A stretch of DNA of 64,000 nucleotides from Schaalia cardiffensis (GTDB lineage Bacteria > Actinomycetota > Actinomycetes > Actinomycetales > Actinomycetaceae): positions 95,470 through 159,469 of the forward strand of contig NZ_JAEKIA010000006.1 of assembly GCF_016405145.1 (NCBI RefSeq), given 5' to 3'. A program made the position numbers and the translations under genes. How positions within the stretch are numbered: position 1 is the stretch's first letter; every line of letters starts with the position of its first letter. Positions 27,326 to 35,829 of this stretch are shown here, in pieces. The notes under the pieces were generated by a model. That model had not been told where the DNA came from. It worked only from the letters and a program-made list of their open reading frames with translations, and made no database searches.

Positions 27326-28009
27326 TCAGCGTGCGCGACGCGCAAGCCGATCAACATCCAGCAAAGTCACCGCACGGCCCTCAAGACGAATCCAACCGCG
27401 CGAAACGAAGTCTGCGAGCGACTTATTCACCGTTTCCCGCGAAGCGCCGACAAGCTGCGCAAGCTCCTCCTGAGTCAGGTCATGGGGAACATGCACACCC
27501 TTATCCGTCGCAGTACCAAAACGATCCGCAAGATCAAGCAGCGCCTTCGCAACACGACCCGGAACATCAGAGAAGACAAGATCCGAAAGAGACTCGTTCG
27601 TGCGACGCAGACGCTGAGCCAAAGCCTTGAGCATATGCTTCGCGAGAGTCGGATTCGTATCAAGAATCTCCATCAGATCCTCATGATCGAGGTACAAAAG
27701 AGACACCGGGGAAACAGCGGTCGCAGTCGTTGAACGCGGGCCCGGATCGAAAAGAGTGAGCTCACCGATAATCTCGCCGGGGCCGAGGACAGCGAGCAAA
27801 GACTCGCGTCCGTCATTCGAGGTGTGACCGAGCTTCACCTTGCCCTCAGTCACGATGTACAGGCGATCACCCAGGTCGCCCTCGTCAAAAAGGGTCTCCC
27901 CGCGTCGAAGGGTCGTATGCCCCATCTTCTGCTGAAGGGAAATCTGCTGAGTCTCATCCAGGCCGCCGAAGAGCGGGACCTGGCTGATGAAGTTTCCGTC
28001 GCCGATCAT
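27326..28009 (-). CDS. Crp/Fnr-family regulator (GlxR-like)
   Basis: 227 residues with an N-terminal cyclic-nucleotide-binding domain, including the phosphate-binding cassette GELTLFDPGPRSTTA, which is almost identical to GlxR/Crp of other actinobacteria. The C-terminal winged helix has recognition segment GASRETVNKSLADFVSRGW. It should bind cAMP and regulate TGTGA-N6-TCACA sites. It lies convergent to the adhesin. Upstream there is a C-rich palindromic stretch near 28070-28120 but no obvious own operator. Confidence 0.92.
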   Translation of the reverse strand: MIGDGNFISQVPLFGGLDETQQISLQQKMGHTTLRRGETLFDEGDLGDRLYIVTEGKVKLGHTSNDGRESLLAVLGPGEIIGELTLFDPGPRSTTATAVSPVSLLYLDHEDLMEILDTNPTLAKHMLKALAQRLRRTNESLSDLVFSDVPGRVAKALLDLADRFGTATDKGVHVPHDLTQEELAQLVGASRETVNKSLADFVSRGWIRLEGRAVTLLDVDRLARRAR

Positions 28010-28138
28010 GAGGCGTTGGCTCCGTTCTTCTCAAGGCTCCGGGACGTCCGGGCCGTGGGTCACGACCCCCGCGCTCTAAGGGGGTGTGGAGGATCACTGG
28101 ATATTATGCCCCTTTAGATGCGTAAAGGTGTGCGCATA

Positions 28139-28183
28139 CGCTTCGACGCGCCGAAAGTGTTGAAAACTCGGCGCGTCGAAGCG
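28139..28183 (-). terminator. Hairpin terminator of the 28201-30165 gene
   Basis: CGCTTCGACGCGCCGA (28139-28154) and TCGGCGCGTCGAAGCG (28168-28183) form a perfect 16-base stem just after the stop of the leftward gene. Confidence 0.75.
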
Positions 28184-28200
28184 GTTAAGGCAGAGGAAAA

Positions 28201-30165
28201 TCAGAAGCGGGCAGCGGCCTTCGCAGCGCGACGACGGGCACGCGCAGTGAAATGAGCCCCCGCAGGATTGATCCTTTCAACCTCAGCACGAAGCACTTCC
28301 TCATTCCGGCCAATGCGACGTACAGAATGGGAAAGAAAGCCAATCCCCATGAGCACGAAACCAGCCAGCAAACAACGACCTGAATAGGCTGAAGCCTGCA
28401 CATGGTGGCTCAGGTTCTGGCCGAACGTGCTCGAAGAACTCAGCATCCGCAAATACGGCAGAAAAAACTCAGCGGTCAGACCCGGAACGATGAGCGAAGG
28501 CAGTCCCACAAGCGTCGTCAACACGCCAACAAACCACGGGCCCAAAGAGGACTTACGGGCCAGAAGGAAAAGGAAGAGGACGAGCACGAGTCCACCGAGG
28601 AGCTCAAGGAAAGGCAAGAGTGCGAAGCTCCCCGTCGCCACGGAACCAGCATCATTCAGCGTCAGACGAGCCCCCGAATCTGCGATGAAGAACCACGCCA
28701 GGGGCGCAAGCAGAAGATACCCAAAGAGGCTCGCCCAGTGGGCTCCCGTCCGAGAAGGAACCTCAGCCTGAACAGAGGCACCATCAAAAATCGCGTCATC
28801 GAGAGAATGCGGGGCTGCTGAGGCTCCCAACTCTTCGACGGCCTGCTCGCCAATGTCCTCACGAGGACGCCATGAGGCTTCAGGCTCAGGCTCATCAAGG
28901 TCAACACTCGGGTTTATGAGCGAGCGGCGCTGCACAGAAGTCTCATCGAGAGGCTCAAAGAGGGATTCACCCTCTTCCCTATCTTCAAATTCTTCAAAGA
29001 ACTCCGCCTCAACGTCCTCGCCCTCCACGCGATGAGCGAGCACATCACGAGGAGTCGGTGTCGGGTCGATTCGAGTCATGACGGGAATCTCTCCAGTCAT
29101 CACCGGGATCGTGGTCGTATGCGAGCCCAGCGTGACAGTCTCGATCTGACCCGTGATCACAGGAGCGGACTCTCCGACAATGTCATCCTCAGGCGTAACC
29201 TCACCGGGAAGCTCAACCTCCTCGCCAGTAAGGGGCTGCTCGCCTGCGAGGACCGGCTGCGCCAGTGCGGGAGCGCTCTCAGTGTCACTCTGGCGGCTGC
29301 GGTCACGCACAGCGGCCCACATGGACTCGGCGAGCTCGTCGGGCGGAGCTGAAGCCGAGGGAGATGAGCTACTCGTTGCTCCCTCGTCGCCAACAGACTG
29401 CGTTTCCAAGACGGGGGAGCTGCTCGGTGTCTCTGAGATGGATGAGGTGGCGGGAAGCGACGCGATGCGAGAGCTAGCAGAGGTCGGCGAGAGGGGCGGG
29501 GTGTCTGACGTGCTCGAAAGTGGCGAGCTAGCAGGTGTGTCCGAGAGGGGTGACCTGCTCGCTGTGCTCGAGAGCGTGGAGCTCGTCGGAGCAGCAGGGA
29601 TCCCCGTAGCGTCCGCAGAGACGACGCGCGGCTCGGGACGGACTGTGCTGCTCCCTGAAGCCACAGTCTGCTCGCCAGTGGCGATCGAGGAGTCCCGCGC
29701 CTCCGGAGCTTCTGGCTCGTCGAAAGTCTCCTCCATCTGAATGGGGGAGGAGGCCTGCGCGAGAGGCGCGCTCGATTCGGTTGGGGGGAAACTCTCTGCA
29801 TGAGTGGCGGAGGGCGCCTGCGTGGGGGAGGCTTCTGATTCGGTGGGGGAAGCCTCCTCCGTCTGAATAGGGGAGGGGCTTTGTGTGGAAGAAGCTTCTG
29901 GTTCGGTGGGTGAGGGTTCTTCTGCCTTCAGGAGGGGGATGCGGGGGGCTAGGGGCGCGGTCTCTGTCTGCGCTAGAGGCGCGGTCTGCGCCTGCGCGAG
30001 GGGTACGGTCTGCACCTGCGCGAGGGGCGCCTCAGTCGCCGCCGTCTCCTCGTCCCGATCAACGTTTTCTTCCTCGCCCCGATCGAAGATGAAATTCGGA
30101 TCGAGGGTCAGTGCCTCTTCAGCGTCGCCCTCTTCAGGGCGCTGGGGGAAATCCTGCTCAGACAT
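28201..30165 (-). CDS. Large disordered protein with C-terminal membrane domain
   Basis: 654 residues from ATG 30165 (AGGAGGAGACGC directly upstream). About the first 430 are Ser/Thr/Pro/Glu/Ala-rich and repetitive (PLAQxQT, SPTESEASPTQ, SSTPLSxT units), clearly disordered. The last ~170 contain four hydrophobic helices (starting SLFGYLLLAPLAWFF) and a very basic tail. I recognise no family for the membrane part. It looks like a membrane anchor with a long cytoplasmic or external linker. The repetitive half is typical of this window's repeat expansion. Confidence 0.7.
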   Translation of the reverse strand: MSEQDFPQRPEEGDAEEALTLDPNFIFDRGEEENVDRDEETAATEAPLAQVQTVPLAQAQTAPLAQTETAPLAPRIPLLKAEEPSPTEPEASSTQSPSPIQTEEASPTESEASPTQAPSATHAESFPPTESSAPLAQASSPIQMEETFDEPEAPEARDSSIATGEQTVASGSSTVRPEPRVVSADATGIPAAPTSSTLSSTASRSPLSDTPASSPLSSTSDTPPLSPTSASSRIASLPATSSISETPSSSPVLETQSVGDEGATSSSSPSASAPPDELAESMWAAVRDRSRQSDTESAPALAQPVLAGEQPLTGEEVELPGEVTPEDDIVGESAPVITGQIETVTLGSHTTTIPVMTGEIPVMTRIDPTPTPRDVLAHRVEGEDVEAEFFEEFEDREEGESLFEPLDETSVQRRSLINPSVDLDEPEPEASWRPREDIGEQAVEELGASAAPHSLDDAIFDGASVQAEVPSRTGAHWASLFGYLLLAPLAWFFIADSGARLTLNDAGSVATGSFALLPFLELLGGLVLVLFLFLLARKSSLGPWFVGVLTTLVGLPSLIVPGLTAEFFLPYLRMLSSSSTFGQNLSHHVQASAYSGRCLLAGFVLMGIGFLSHSVRRIGRNEEVLRAEVERINPAGAHFTARARRRAAKAAARF

Positions 30166-30220
30166 GCGTCTCCTCCTACTCGTTGACACACGATAACGAG
30201 CGAAAGAGGCAGAAGCGGGC

Positions 30221-31189
30221 TCATTCTTCGGCTAGGCGCGGATCAGGAGCGTCGTGCACGTCACCGTTTTCAGTGTCGTCCTCGCCCTCGACGACACTAT
30301 TCGACAGTGCGAAGGACCTCGCCCAGTAGATTCCGATCGTGGAGGAACCGAGGACGAGGCCGAGGGTCGCCACCACAGGTGCGGCCATCGACAGGGAAGT
30401 GAGGATCGAAGCTCCGGGCCTGACGACCGAACCCGTGATGGACGTCCACAGCGGCCACAGCATGTAGCTGGGGAGCACCATGAACAACCAGGCGGTCAGC
30501 TGAGGTCCCGTCAAGGATAGGCATGCCATGAATGCAACAACCCCCAGCAGAAGTGCCGCCGTGAAAGCAATAATCGCCGCACCGGGAGTGAAGGGGCCGA
30601 GCGCTCCAAGGCCGTGGGCGGCGACCTCGGTCGTATCGGAAGGGGCAATCACGATGAACAGCATGCTCGCCCCCAGGGCGCTTGGGATCGCAAAACCCGC
30701 AACCCACGCGTGCCGATGGTGGAAGATCCTGCGGCCCTGCGAAGTACCAAGCCGCTGCGGGTGAGCGGCGCGCTTGAACGTCGCCATGAGAGCGAGTGCC
30801 GCCCCCAGGGTGATCGCAGTGACGGCAAGGGGGTAGAGGCTCCAGGAGACGGCGGCCTGCATATCCAGTGAGTCCACGAAAGAGGACTGGAGCATCGGGA
30901 TCCTTAAGAAACCCACGAACTGGCCTGCGCCAACGATCACAGAAAGACCGCTCGTCAGGAACATGCCCGCAGGCGATTCCTCGCAGTTCAACGACACGAG
31001 AGTCAACAGGACTGCGCCAATACCCATCCCGATGAGTCCCTCAACGGAGGCGAGAGGCTGGCCGATCGCGGTTTTCGCCTGCACATCCGCCATTGAGGAG
31101 CCGAGGAGGATCAGCGCGACTGGTGCGAACACGAGGGCGAAGAGGAGGCTCTTCGCGTGTGGTGTGCGAATGACGGAACGCAAAGACAT
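30221..31189 (-). CDS. Polytopic membrane protein of unknown function
   Basis: 322 residues from ATG 31189 (MSLRSVIRTPHAKSLL). An in-frame ATG at 31267 would overlap the divergent gene and is less likely. Seven to eight hydrophobic helices spread over the length, short loops, and an acidic C-terminal tail. No motif identifies a transporter class. It ends about 55 bases before the start of the disordered membrane protein on the same strand, and the pair is probably one transcription unit. Confidence 0.7.
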   Translation of the reverse strand: MSLRSVIRTPHAKSLLFALVFAPVALILLGSSMADVQAKTAIGQPLASVEGLIGMGIGAVLLTLVSLNCEESPAGMFLTSGLSVIVGAGQFVGFLRIPMLQSSFVDSLDMQAAVSWSLYPLAVTAITLGAALALMATFKRAAHPQRLGTSQGRRIFHHRHAWVAGFAIPSALGASMLFIVIAPSDTTEVAAHGLGALGPFTPGAAIIAFTAALLLGVVAFMACLSLTGPQLTAWLFMVLPSYMLWPLWTSITGSVVRPGASILTSLSMAAPVVATLGLVLGSSTIGIYWARSFALSNSVVEGEDDTENGDVHDAPDPRLAEE

Positions 31190-31260
31190 GGATTCAGTAT
31201 CGCAAGGACAGCTGGGTATGGCCGAAAGCGCCCCGCTCCTTTGCGCCGTAGGCTGATGCG

Positions 31261-32178
31261 GTGACAATCGACGCTCTGATCGACCCTTCGGTGCACGTAC
31301 TCGCCCGCGCTTCGGCGCGACCTGAGGTGCAGGCAGCCATGAACTCCGCGATTGATGCCCTCACGCGCTTGAGATTCCACGAGGGACTGCGTCGCGGATG
31401 GGAGGAGGCGCGAGCCGAGGCGACCATTCACGAGGCGACAGCGCTCGCCCTGATCCTCGGCGCGAGGACGAGTGTTAGCGAGCTGAGGCTCGCAAGCCTC
31501 GCCGGGGTGGGGGAGCGCCCCGCCGGGGCGGATTCGTTCCTCGCCGGGGCGGGTTCACCCCATGCTGATACGGCTTCGTGCCCCTCTGAGGCTGGGGCGC
31601 CGATTCGAAGAGACCCAGCAATGGATCTGGCCATTGGGATTCAAAGGTCGCAGACCGGACTTGTCGCAGGATTTCCTCCCCTGAATTCCAGGGTGCCCTC
31701 TCGTCCTCGTCAAATTCCCCTGCCTGCGCTTGTGGCGTCGATCCACCGGGATATCTGCTCCGGCCTCGTCGAATCCGGGAGAATGAGCACCAGGGGTGTT
31801 GCGATGCCGAATTCACCTGAGCTCCTCGCGCCACTCGCAGGGTATATGAGCGCGAATGCGCCCGCTCTCGCCAGGGCCGCCGCCATCCTCGCGCATTTCA
31901 GGTTCCGTGAGGTCTTCACTCCGGCCTCTCCGGCAGTCGGTGCGGCGCTCGCCAGGCGACTCCTCGTCCTCGAAGGAGTCGATCCGACGGGAGTGTGCAC
32001 GATCTCAGTGCTCGATGCTCACGATCCCGTGCAGGCGAGTCGGGAACTCGCGGGCTGGGTCAGCGCAGACGAGGAGGGGGTGGCCCGCTGGATCCTCCAC
32101 TTCACAAAGTCCGTTGAGCATGGGGCGAAGGCGGGAGAGAACATTGCCCTGCACGTGCAGGCGGGGCGACTGGGCTAA
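31261..32178 (+). CDS. Conserved actinobacterial protein of the Tad/HAD neighbourhood
   Basis: 305 residues from GTG 31261. Mostly helical, Ala/Arg-rich. A typical block is SANAPALARAAAILAHFRFREVFTPASPAVGAALARRLLVLEGVDPTGV, and a C-terminal segment is SADEEGVARWILHF. In many actinobacteria a gene of this kind (often loosely called oxidoreductase or Fic-like) precedes the HAD phosphatase and the Tad genes. I see no HPFx motif, so no Fic activity is claimed. Residues ~80-115 are a Gly/Ala/Ser-rich insert with repeated AGADS/AGAGS units. Confidence 0.65.
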   Translation: MTIDALIDPSVHVLARASARPEVQAAMNSAIDALTRLRFHEGLRRGWEEARAEATIHEATALALILGARTSVSELRLASLAGVGERPAGADSFLAGAGSPHADTASCPSEAGAPIRRDPAMDLAIGIQRSQTGLVAGFPPLNSRVPSRPRQIPLPALVASIHRDICSGLVESGRMSTRGVAMPNSPELLAPLAGYMSANAPALARAAAILAHFRFREVFTPASPAVGAALARRLLVLEGVDPTGVCTISVLDAHDPVQASRELAGWVSADEEGVARWILHFTKSVEHGAKAGENIALHVQAGRLG

Positions 32179-32237
32179 AGCGGGCCGACTGCGGCAAAAG
32201 CGCAGTGGCAGGCCTGGGCGAGAGCTAACAGTTGATC

Positions 32238-32266
32238 GGGGCCGGGGCCGGGGCCGGGGCCGGGGC
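32238..32266. repeat. GGGGCC hexanucleotide repeat
   Basis: Four perfect GGGGCC units plus GGGGC in the gap between the two convergent genes. The G-runs could form a G-quadruplex on the plus strand. Confidence 0.9.
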
Positions 32267-32416
32267 GAGGTGTAGTCGCTGTTTGCGGGGCGAGGGTTGC
32301 GTGTGCGGTGTTGCGGGGCGAGGCGTGCTCGCGGGTCGCGGGGCACGAGTAGGGGCACAACAGTCGACTGGAGTGAGAGCCAACTGCCGAGCGAGGTAAA
32401 CAACGGCTCAACGCGA

Positions 32417-33235
32417 TCAGGCGCTCGTGCGACGAAGAGACACGCTCACCGCGACCGATACGGCGAGCAGGGCACATCCCAGACCGAAAATTGCCTTGCG
32501 GGGTGGACGAGGCAGAGCACGACCGACACGCGCCTTCTTCTCAAACCTTTCAATCCGCCACTCGCGTTCCTCAGCGATCTTGCGCAGCGCACGATCAGGA
32601 TTCACCGCGACCGGATGACCGACGGAAGCCAAGAGGGGCTCATCAGAAATCGAATCGGAGTAGGCCCAGCAATCGGCGAGGTTCCAGCCGCGCTCAGCGG
32701 CGAGCTCCGCGCAGGCGCGAGCCTTCCCCTCGGCCTGGTTGAAGTGGAGGATCTCGCCGGCGAAAGCCCCCTCTTCGTCCTTCGCGACAATGGTCGCGAG
32801 AATCCCATCGGCTCCGAGGCGCTTCGCGATGGGCCTGACGACTTCCAGTGCTGAAGCGGAAGCGACGATGACGGGCCGCCCTTCGGCTTGGTGACGGGTG
32901 ATCTCCTCAAGAGCTTCGAGGTAGCACACCGGGTCGATAACTGAATCCAAGGACTCTTCAACGGTCGCTTCAAGGCGGCGCGCGTCAATCCCCTTCGCCA
33001 GATCGCCAAGCGTTTTCGCCATCTCATTCATACGGTTCTCATCGGCGCCGCGAAGAATATAGGGCAGATGGACGAGAACGGACATGATCGCGGCTCGGCG
33101 AGTAACCAGCCCGGCATCCACGAAAGGCCCCCGCAAGGCCATGGATGAGGCCGTCGCAAGAATGGTCTTATCGAGGTCGAAGAACGCTGCGCTCTTATGA
33201 GGCGCAGTGCTCAAGGGGGAGAGCAAATCGGGCAT
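32417..33235 (-). CDS. HAD-IB family phosphatase (SerB-like)
   Basis: 272 residues from ATG 33235, with a perfect AAAGGAGG site six bases upstream. Motif I FFDLDKT (Asp20, Asp22), motif II Ser in IVASAS, motif III region and motif IV DSISDEPLL match the HAD-IB hydrolases related to phosphoserine phosphatase. A hydrophobic helix near the C terminus (about 245-265) suggests membrane attachment. In actinobacteria this gene is the usual neighbour of the Tad locus and the helicase. It is divergent from the TadZ-like gene. Substrate unknown. Confidence 0.9.
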   Translation of the reverse strand: MPDLLSPLSTAPHKSAAFFDLDKTILATASSMALRGPFVDAGLVTRRAAIMSVLVHLPYILRGADENRMNEMAKTLGDLAKGIDARRLEATVEESLDSVIDPVCYLEALEEITRHQAEGRPVIVASASALEVVRPIAKRLGADGILATIVAKDEEGAFAGEILHFNQAEGKARACAELAAERGWNLADCWAYSDSISDEPLLASVGHPVAVNPDRALRKIAEEREWRIERFEKKARVGRALPRPPRKAIFGLGCALLAVSVAVSVSLRRTSA

Positions 33236-33292
33236 GACGCCTCCTTTTGAGGGCGAAGAGAGCACCATCGTGGCGCGTCCACAGGGAATTTA

Positions 33293-34468
33293 ATGCCATC
33301 AAGTCTTCCACAGGTAAAAGAAGAGCGGGGTGAAAGGCCGGGAGGATGGGTGTCTTCTTCAGGTATGGGACTGTGGCGAAGAAAAAGTGTGCATGTGGAT
33401 TCGGCTCGATCAACGAGGACGGGAGGTGTGCGACTGAGCGGCCTGAAAACCACAGATGAGACAAGCATTCGCAATCTCCTAGAGCTTGTGGAGATTCTTG
33501 AATGGAGGGAAGGCAGGGCAGATGGTGCGCCTGATCTTGAAATCGTGGGAGTGGGAGGAAGGAACGGAGACGGGAATACACAAGTCCGGGATTCTCACCC
33601 CCAATGCCCTCGTGTGGAAATCGGGGCCGGAGGGCAATTCCACCTCCCGGAAGACCTGCCATTACTCGCCGAGGTGATCGTGAACGCCGTGGGGGCCGCG
33701 AGCGCGAATCACGCTCAAGCCCCTGTACGAGCGCTGAATGAATCTGGGCCGCAAGTCATTGCCCTTGCCGAGTGGAGTCCCGCCTCAGGAGCAGCCGTTC
33801 TCGCCGGACTCCTCGCGAAAACTGAAGACTCAGTCCTGATTGATGCCTCCGGTACTGCACCCTCGCCCTTCCTCATGCAATCCCCAGACCTGCCAGGAAT
33901 CCGCTGGGCCGACCTGGATCGAGCTGAGCGGGCATTCGGCCCCGACCTCGTCGAACGTCTGCCACGAACGCAAGGCATTCGCATCCTCGCCGGGGATGCT
34001 CGGGGAGTTGCGGACGGAGCAGACCCTCGTCTTTCAGCCGTCATTGAGGCGAGCGCAGGGCGCTGCGTCCTTGACCTTGGGCGCTGGGACTCAAGGGCGG
34101 AGTTTGCCCTCATGGCGGGCATCGACTACCTGGTTCTCCTTGGAAGCGGTGATCTTGCTGGAGCCTCACGCCTTGCCTGCGTCCTGGCGCTCTATCCGCC
34201 GCTGGTTCCCACTGTGCTCGTGACACGGGGGAGAGTCGGCCCGTATATTGCACAGCTCACGGATGTGCCGACGATGCAATTATCGGCGGCGATGAGAAAA
34301 GGGGGCAGGCCTCTTTTAAAGGAACTGCGGCGCGCATCTGGGCGCCAGTGGGCGGGCAGATGGGCTCTCGAGGAGAAGTACTGCGCGCCTGAGGTGAAGC
34401 GCGGGGTTTTCGGGGCGAAGCACTGCGTGCCTGAGGCGAAGCCTGGGGTTTTCGAGGCGACAGCATGA
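33293..34468 (+). CDS. TadZ/CpaE-like septum-site protein, degenerate ATPase
   Basis: Up to 391 residues. The start is uncertain (a later start near 33430 would fit the family length better). The region from ~150 has MinD/ParA-like order (VIALAEWSPASGAAVLAGLLA, VLIDASG, VLDLGRWDSR), but the Walker A lysines are absent, so it probably does not hydrolyse ATP. The family localises the Tad apparatus. It overlaps tadA by four bases. The last ~35 residues are two copies of EAKxGVFxAKxC-type units, a small repeat expansion. Confidence 0.75.
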   Translation: MPSSLPQVKEERGERPGGWVSSSGMGLWRRKSVHVDSARSTRTGGVRLSGLKTTDETSIRNLLELVEILEWREGRADGAPDLEIVGVGGRNGDGNTQVRDSHPQCPRVEIGAGGQFHLPEDLPLLAEVIVNAVGAASANHAQAPVRALNESGPQVIALAEWSPASGAAVLAGLLAKTEDSVLIDASGTAPSPFLMQSPDLPGIRWADLDRAERAFGPDLVERLPRTQGIRILAGDARGVADGADPRLSAVIEASAGRCVLDLGRWDSRAEFALMAGIDYLVLLGSGDLAGASRLACVLALYPPLVPTVLVTRGRVGPYIAQLTDVPTMQLSAAMRKGGRPLLKELRRASGRQWAGRWALEEKYCAPEVKRGVFGAKHCVPEAKPGVFEATA

Positions 34469-35829
34469 GCGGATCCATGGGTGGTTTCAGTCGAAAAACG
34501 CTTTCTCAGGAGCGGACAAGGAGCACGGGCAGTGTCTTCGTTGAGGAGTGGAGCGTGAAGGCGAGAACTCAGGGAGGCGATCGGAATGGCACACGCGTGG
34601 AAAGGGCTTCAGTGGCGCACAGCGCAGATCCGAGAGGGGAAACCTTCGAACAGGAAGTCTTCGAACAGGATGCCTTAGCCAGGATCGCCTCCGGCCAAGG
34701 CATCGGCCTCGCTGTCCGCCAAGCCGCCCGACCCGGCGCGGGCATCCGTGAAATGAGCGAACTCCTCGAGAAAGTCACCTCGATCGCCGCCGGAACAGGT
34801 CCCGAACTCGCCCGCGTCCTCGTCGATCCTCTCACGAGCGATGTCCTCGTCAACTCGACACAGGCTTGGGTTGACCGTGGTCGAGGCCTTGAACCTCTCG
34901 ACCTGCCCTTAGACAGCGATGAGCAGACTCGAGCGCTCGCGGTGAGAATGGCTGCCGCCTGCGGACGCCGACTCGATGACGCAAGTCCCATCGTCGACGG
35001 CTCATTGCCGGGCGGAATCCGCCTCCACGCAGTCCTTCCAGCACCCTCAGCCTCGGGGACCCTGCTCTCCCTTCGGACTGCGAGAGCCACTGGCATGGGT
35101 GTGGACGACATGATCGAGACGGGATCCATCACCCCCGAGATCGGGAGAATACTGCGCGACCTCGTCGAACAGCGGGCGAATGTCCTGGTATCAGGGGCGA
35201 CGGGAAGCGGGAAGACGACACTGCTCGCAGCCCTGCTCGGCCTGGTTCCAGCCGACGAGCGAATCATCTGCATTGAGGAGGTCCCCGAGCTCTCCCCCGA
35301 TCACCCGCATGTCATTTCCCTCGTCGAACGGAAAGCGAATGTGCAAGGACGAGGAGGAATCCCCCTGTCGGAACTCGTGCGCGCCGCGATGCGCATGAGA
35401 CCCGACCGACTGGTACTTGGCGAGTGTCGAGGCCCTGAAGTGCGCGATGTTCTGCTCGCTTTGAATACGGGGCACGACGGAGGCTGGGCCACGATCCATG
35501 CGAACGGAGCCAATGATGTGCCTGCGCGGCTTCATGCTCTCGGTGCGCTCGCGGGAATGAGTGATGCGGCGGTCGCCGCCCAGGCGGTAGCGGCACTTGA
35601 TGCGGTCGTCCACATGCAGCGGGCCCCTGTGCGCTCCGGCATGGACGAAGGGCCGGGACGATGGGTCAGTGAGATCGCGCTCCTTCGCCGCCAAGGCTCT
35701 GAACTGTTGTGCGACCTGGCAATCAAAGCGACTCGTTTCGGGAAGTGCGAGCACGGTCCTGGTTGGGAAGACCTTGAAAAGAGGCTCGCAGGCTCCGCTT
35801 CGGGTCGCGAGCCTGCGGGATCCGCATGA
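34465..35829 (+). CDS. TadA/CpaF family secretion ATPase
   Basis: 454 residues. Walker A GATGSGKT at 244-251, the Asp box ICIEEVPEL, the Walker B/His box region RPDRLVLGECRGPEV and NTGHDGGWATIHAN are diagnostic of TadA/CpaF. A ~70-residue N-terminal extension is poorly conserved. It powers assembly of Flp-type pili at the inner side of the membrane. Overlaps of 4 bases with both neighbours indicate a tightly coupled operon. Confidence 0.94.
   Translation: MSGSMGGFSRKTLSQERTRSTGSVFVEEWSVKARTQGGDRNGTRVERASVAHSADPRGETFEQEVFEQDALARIASGQGIGLAVRQAARPGAGIREMSELLEKVTSIAAGTGPELARVLVDPLTSDVLVNSTQAWVDRGRGLEPLDLPLDSDEQTRALAVRMAAACGRRLDDASPIVDGSLPGGIRLHAVLPAPSASGTLLSLRTARATGMGVDDMIETGSITPEIGRILRDLVEQRANVLVSGATGSGKTTLLAALLGLVPADERIICIEEVPELSPDHPHVISLVERKANVQGRGGIPLSELVRAAMRMRPDRLVLGECRGPEVRDVLLALNTGHDGGWATIHANGANDVPARLHALGALAGMSDAAVAAQAVAALDAVVHMQRAPVRSGMDEGPGRWVSEIALLRRQGSELLCDLAIKATRFGKCEHGPGWEDLEKRLAGSASGREPAGSA

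Noticed and set aside
31261..32178. Fic-domain annotation for the 305-residue protein
   Set aside because: No HPFx[D/E]GN motif is visible, so AMPylation is not supported.
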